The notes under the pieces are model-generated. The model did no database searches and was not told the DNA's origin. It was given only the letters and a program-made list of their open reading frames with translations. DNA of 35,846 nucleotides, from positions 1 to 35,846 of IMG/VR virus record IMGVR_UViG_3300047666_000612. One strand, given 5' to 3'. Shown in pieces: positions 33,675 through 35,846 of this stretch. Within the stretch, counting starts at the first letter, position 1, and every line of letters starts with the position of its first letter. A program made the position numbers and the translations under genes. This DNA comes from a virus.

Positions 33675-34049
33675 TTATTTGTTTGTTGCTAAGTCTATAT
33701 AAAAATGTGATAATTTTTTAACGGTAACAGTTTTATTTAAGTCACCAGTATATTCACATATCATTGTGTTTGAATCTTTTAAAATGTATTTAATATCAAC
33801 GTAGTACCCGTTATCTGGATTATGTAGTTTAGTTGTAAAAGTTTCTCCATTGCTACTCACAATGTATTCTTCTATAAAATCATTTTCAGAAAAGCTAGTG
33901 TTAAACACTTTAACCGGTTTAAAGTCATCAGTTATGATGGTCATAACATATGAAGATGTTTCACTTACCCAAGAACCTTCCATTTTATTTATTTGGGCAC
34001 TTAATAGTAATGTTGATGTTAATGTTAATAATAATAGTAATTTTTTCAT
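33675..34049 (-). CDS. secreted lipocalin-like small protein with signal peptide
   Basis: 124 residues. The start MKKLLLLLTLTSTLLLSAQ is a classic Sec signal peptide of Bacteroidota type with probable cleavage after SA before Gln19; no lipobox cysteine is present. The mature part (GSWVSETSSYVMTIITDD, NGYYVDIKYILKDSNTMIC) resembles a short calycin/lipocalin-like beta-barrel. In a phage cluster an exported protein could act in lysis or as an envelope modification such as superinfection exclusion; neither is shown. It shares a 13-base leader motif with the 88-residue gene, and lies between the MAYK paralogues and the mini-peptidase. Confidence 0.75.
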   Translation of the reverse strand: MKKLLLLLTLTSTLLLSAQINKMEGSWVSETSSYVMTIITDDFKPVKVFNTSFSENDFIEEYIVSSNGETFTTKLHNPDNGYYVDIKYILKDSNTMICEYTGDLNKTVTVKKLSHFYIDLATNK

Positions 34050-34052
34050 TTG

Positions 34053-34065
34053 ATTAGATTTGATT
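34053..34065 (-). promoter_or_regulatory. leader element AATCAAATCTAAT, copy 2
   Basis: Identical 13-mer to that at 31737-31749, here ending three bases before the ATG of the secreted-protein gene. May be an initiation leader. Confidence 0.3.
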
Positions 34066-34080
34066 TGTATACTTATATTG

Positions 34081-34404
34081 TTACGTGTATTTTAACTTAT
34101 TTGCTTCATAAGCTTCCTTTTCCCAAGGTAGGTTTTTATCACCTTCATTCATTTTTGATCTTGGTATTTTTTGACCTTTCCAATAAACATTGTCATTGTC
34201 ATAATCAAGATCACCTCTCTCCATTTGATCTAAGTGAACTTTCTCGTGTCTAACCACATCTTCCTGCTCTAGTGGACTTAAGTTTTTATCTACTATTATA
34301 GAACCGTTTTTATTAGCTTGACCCATAACTCCTTCTTCTGTATCCATTTGGTATATAGGAGTGTTGTCCATAGATAACTTACCCATTTTCATTTTATAAG
34401 CCAT
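34081..34404 (-). CDS. minimal HExxH metallopeptidase-like protein with MAYK start
   Basis: 107 residues. RHEKVHLDQM holds the zinc motif HExxH (His53, Glu54, His57); LPWEKEAYEAN (Glu95/Glu97) is a plausible third ligand, as in compact gluzincins where H-E-x-x-H-x-x-Q is followed by a W-E-x-E-A-Y helix. The middle has YDNDNVYWKGQKI. The N-terminus MAYKMKMGKLS shares the MAYK...G start with the two paralogues nearby. Small peptidase-like proteins of this form occur in other Bacteroidota phages as I recall; substrate unknown. It could mature virion proteins or act as cargo. The next gene's ORF follows with one base between the stop and this ATG. Confidence 0.75.
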   Translation of the reverse strand: MAYKMKMGKLSMDNTPIYQMDTEEGVMGQANKNGSIIVDKNLSPLEQEDVVRHEKVHLDQMERGDLDYDNDNVYWKGQKIPRSKMNEGDKNLPWEKEAYEANKLKYT

Positions 34405-34405
34405 A

Positions 34406-34612
34406 TTACTTTATAGGTGTTTCTATTACGTATTTAGCTCCAGGAAATATATAATCATGCCCAGGGTACATTGTTTTTGTGTATCCATTATTGTCAACAC
34501 CTAAAACCTTGAACTCTACTCCTTTCATTGTAATTTTATTTCCCATAATCTTGTTTTGAGAATTATTTACGTCAGGGCTATTTTTTAAGTATCCAGTTTT
34601 TGTTGTCTTCAT
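34406..34612 (-). CDS. small conserved phage protein (ITM-G-V motif)
   Basis: 68 residues. TKTGYLKNSPDVNNSQNKIM then NKITMKGVEFKVLGVDNNG and MYPGHDYIFPGAKYVIETP: a short basic/Asn-rich start followed by a compact beta pattern with G-x-D-x-x-G and PG-x-x-Y-x-F-PG turns. I recall close relatives as unassigned small proteins in crAss-like and flavobacterial phages. Probably a virion-associated protein; not more can be said. Confidence 0.7.
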   Translation of the reverse strand: MKTTKTGYLKNSPDVNNSQNKIMGNKITMKGVEFKVLGVDNNGYTKTMYPGHDYIFPGAKYVIETPIK

Positions 34613-34623
34613 AAAGATGATTT

Positions 34624-34654
34624 AAAAATACCACAGAATTTTTAGGCTCTGTGG
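34624..34654 (-). terminator. possible intrinsic terminator after the 122-residue gene
   Basis: CCACAGA and TCTGTGG form a 7-bp stem with a 10-base A-rich loop, followed by TATTTTTAAA in the minus-strand transcript. It lies just after the stop of the 122-residue gene and just before the next start, so it probably reduces read-through after an abundant message rather than ending it. Confidence 0.55.
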
Positions 34655-34666
34655 ATATTTAGTTAA

Positions 34667-35035
34667 TTAGGCAGTCCAAGCGTTTTGTGTATACACTACG
34701 TTTGTCTGTCTTACAGTAATTGGCTGTCTACCAGAACCAGTTTGTGGCACTGGAGCTTGCAATACAAGCACAGGCGATCCTACAGTAGATACAATACCCC
34801 CTGGATTAGCTCCCATAGCTTTATAAATTGCTTCTACTACCGAGTTGTTAGCTACACCTGCTGCTAATGCTACAGAGTGAGTAATAGCCCAAGCAGAAGT
34901 TGCACTAGTGTTCAATTGAACAGTTGTGATAGTTCCTGCTCCGTTAGTTGTTACTGCTGCGATTTGATCAATCGCAATTAGCACTGTTGGCTGGTTTGCA
35001 GCAGCAGTACAGTTAAATTTAATAAATTTTGCCAT
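34667..35035 (-). CDS. small Ala/Thr/Val-rich structural-type protein
   Basis: 122 residues, low charge: MAKFIKFNCTAAANQPTVLI then IDQIAAVTTNGAGTITTVQL and SVVEAIYKAMGANPGGIVST. The composition and beta pattern are those of small abundant virion proteins such as decoration or minor capsid proteins; I recall similar MAKFI proteins in flavobacterial phages. The strong-looking hairpin after it fits high expression. The leader contains short TTAGTG repeats. Confidence 0.65.
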   Translation of the reverse strand: MAKFIKFNCTAAANQPTVLIAIDQIAAVTTNGAGTITTVQLNTSATSAWAITHSVALAAGVANNSVVEAIYKAMGANPGGIVSTVGSPVLVLQAPVPQTGSGRQPITVRQTNVVYTQNAWTA

Positions 35036-35040
35036 TTTTG

Positions 35041-35063
35041 TTAGTGTTAGTGTTAAGTTAGTG
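35041..35063 (-). repeat. short TTAGTG repeat in the leader of the 122-residue gene
   Basis: Three copies of TTAGTG (plus-strand reading) in 23 bases, in the untranslated leader. Could be a binding or initiation element, or simple slippage. Confidence 0.4.
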
Positions 35064-35104
35064 TGTGGCGTTTTTGAGTTTTATAACAGACCTCTACTGT
35101 TTTA

Positions 35105-35572
35105 TTAGCTCATTTTAGAATCTGAAGAGTAAGCTCCTTTGCCTTTGCTCTTTTCCATTCCTTTTGACTCGTCTCTACGATCTTTTAAAGATTGAGAATT
35201 TTTACCGTCTTTTGCCCCTAAAGTTTCGTCTAGTCTATCGTTATAACCTTGTTGTTGTAAAGGAGAACTTGAAGGCATATAGCTTTGAGAATGTCTCGAC
35301 ATCCAAGAACCGGATGCTCTAGAAGCTATAGGATTATCATTTAATAAGTTGCTTTTTTCTTGCTTGTTAGACTCATACCCTTTATTTTGATTATGTAAAG
35401 GAGTCCCTTTCATTTTAGGACCTTCGCCAGCTGCTTCTTTTACGGCCTGCTTAGCTTCGTACTTACCGTCTTTTCTTACAGACGCGCTTGATGATTTAGA
35501 ATCCGCAATAGCGTTACGAGATTCGTCTTGTGAAATTTTTTTTCTTGATTTTTTTAAAGGTGATTTTTTCAT
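35105..35572 (-). CDS. disordered, highly charged small virion-type protein
   Basis: 155 residues, rich in Lys, Ser, Asp, Asn and Gln with no hydrophobic core. It starts MKKSPLKKSRKK, has GPKMKGTPLHNQNKGYE, SWMSRHSQSYMPSSSPLQQQ and SLKDRRDESKGMEKSKGKGA. Proteins with the KSPLK/MKGTPLH and DRRDESKGM motifs recur in Bacteroidota phages as I recall, always short and disordered, function unknown; GP(K)MK is also shared with MAYK paralogue B. A DNA-binding or packaged internal role would suit the charge. Confidence 0.65.
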   Translation of the reverse strand: MKKSPLKKSRKKISQDESRNAIADSKSSSASVRKDGKYEAKQAVKEAAGEGPKMKGTPLHNQNKGYESNKQEKSNLLNDNPIASRASGSWMSRHSQSYMPSSSPLQQQGYNDRLDETLGAKDGKNSQSLKDRRDESKGMEKSKGKGAYSSDSKMS

Positions 35573-35583
35573 TTTGTTTATAT

Positions 35584-35846
35584 TTACTTTTTAGATTTAT
35601 TTTTTTGACAAAAACTACTAGCTGCAGCAACACTGCCAAACCCCCATTTTTTTAAAGCCATTGCTTTTTTGGTAGGTTCACCATTAGCTTCTTTCATTGG
35701 CCCTTTCATACCCGCGAATCTACAAGCAAAAGAAGTTCTACGAGGGCTTGTACCGCTCGTAAGTCTTTTACCCATACCTGGGTTTTCTTTTCGCATTTTT
35801 TTATTTTGCTTCTCGTAAGCCGCATCTTTTATCTGAAGCGGAGAAT
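35584..35846 (-). CDS. partial small basic phage protein (DUF6321-like), 5' end outside the window
   Basis: The C-terminal part reads TSFACRFAGMKGPMKEANGE then PTKKAMALKKWGFGSVAAAS and SFCQKNKSKK. The R/F-AGM-x-GPMK ... ALKKWGF pattern is that of a short protein family found in many marine phages (I believe DUF6321), of unknown function. An ATG at 35796 could be the start, but the frame remains open upstream to the window edge, encoding SPLQIKDAAYEKQNKK, which looks coding and like the SPL motifs of the neighbouring protein. I therefore treat the gene as truncated by the window. Confidence 0.75.
   Translation of the reverse strand, partial: SPLQIKDAAYEKQNKKMRKENPGMGKRLTSGTSPRRTSFACRFAGMKGPMKEANGEPTKKAMALKKWGFGSVAAASSFCQKNKSKK

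Noticed and set aside
1-35846. CRISPR array, insertion sequence, integrase or attachment site
   Set aside because: No regularly spaced repeats, transposase or recombinase motifs, or long direct repeats were seen.

Overview
The window looks like part of a double-stranded DNA tailed phage of a Bacteroidota host, in or close to the crAss-like phages (order Crassvirales). I judge this from remembered family features: the terminase (Walker-A-like KNRRSGFSF, Walker B LLVHDES), the portal, the major capsid protein (GNRTLSGFL, QVIWSEQNRLHISY and a C-terminal DAMEVNFLSER stretch) and the tail stabilisation protein (LFWTDNRNQPRKIN) all match what I recall of that group. The DNA is AT-rich (around a third G+C in rows I counted by hand), and most genes start after A-rich, Shine-Dalgarno-less leaders such as AATAAATAAACATG, as is usual for Bacteroidota. 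No database search was possible.

Layout. Position 1-1719 (+) holds a class I ribonucleotide reductase large subunit, the only gene on the plus strand and probably the edge of the early/metabolic arm. It converges on a strong bidirectional hairpin terminator at about 1761-1787. Everything else is one long minus-strand late cluster, read from right to left: small basic or disordered virion-type proteins (35846-34406), a mini-metallopeptidase, a secreted lipocalin-like protein, two tandem paralogues, a holin, a Gly-rich surface-type protein, three or four small genes coupled by stop/start overlaps, small-terminase candidate, TerL, portal, scaffold, major capsid protein, a capsid-adjacent protein, two connector/ring proteins, a 1420-residue tail stabilisation protein ending in a Hint domain, a second tail-hub protein, three internal/ejected virion proteins (245, 506 and 3207 residues), an M15 endolysin and two microproteins just before the terminator.

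How it works together. The right part packages and builds the head, the middle part builds the neck and short tail, and the 14.4-2.4 kb part encodes proteins probably stored in the particle and ejected with the DNA (a T7 gp14/gp15/gp16-like arrangement). Holin and M15 peptidase provide lysis from opposite ends of the cluster.

Most noteworthy: (i) the 3207-residue polyvalent protein carries a zincin peptidase, a GNAT-like domain, a HAD phosphatase interrupted by an ADP-ribosyltransferase-like domain, and a conserved late-phage C-terminal region, with a recurring (V)KFS motif exactly between modules; (ii) a set of small proteins shares an N-terminal MAYK...G tag, one of them a 107-residue HExxH peptidase, suggesting a virion-cargo tag; (iii) TerL contains a sharply bounded GC-rich patch with altered codon choice covering Walker A to Walker B; (iv) hidden microgenes of 46 and 26 codons end the operon. 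I found no tRNA, CRISPR array, integrase or insertion sequence.
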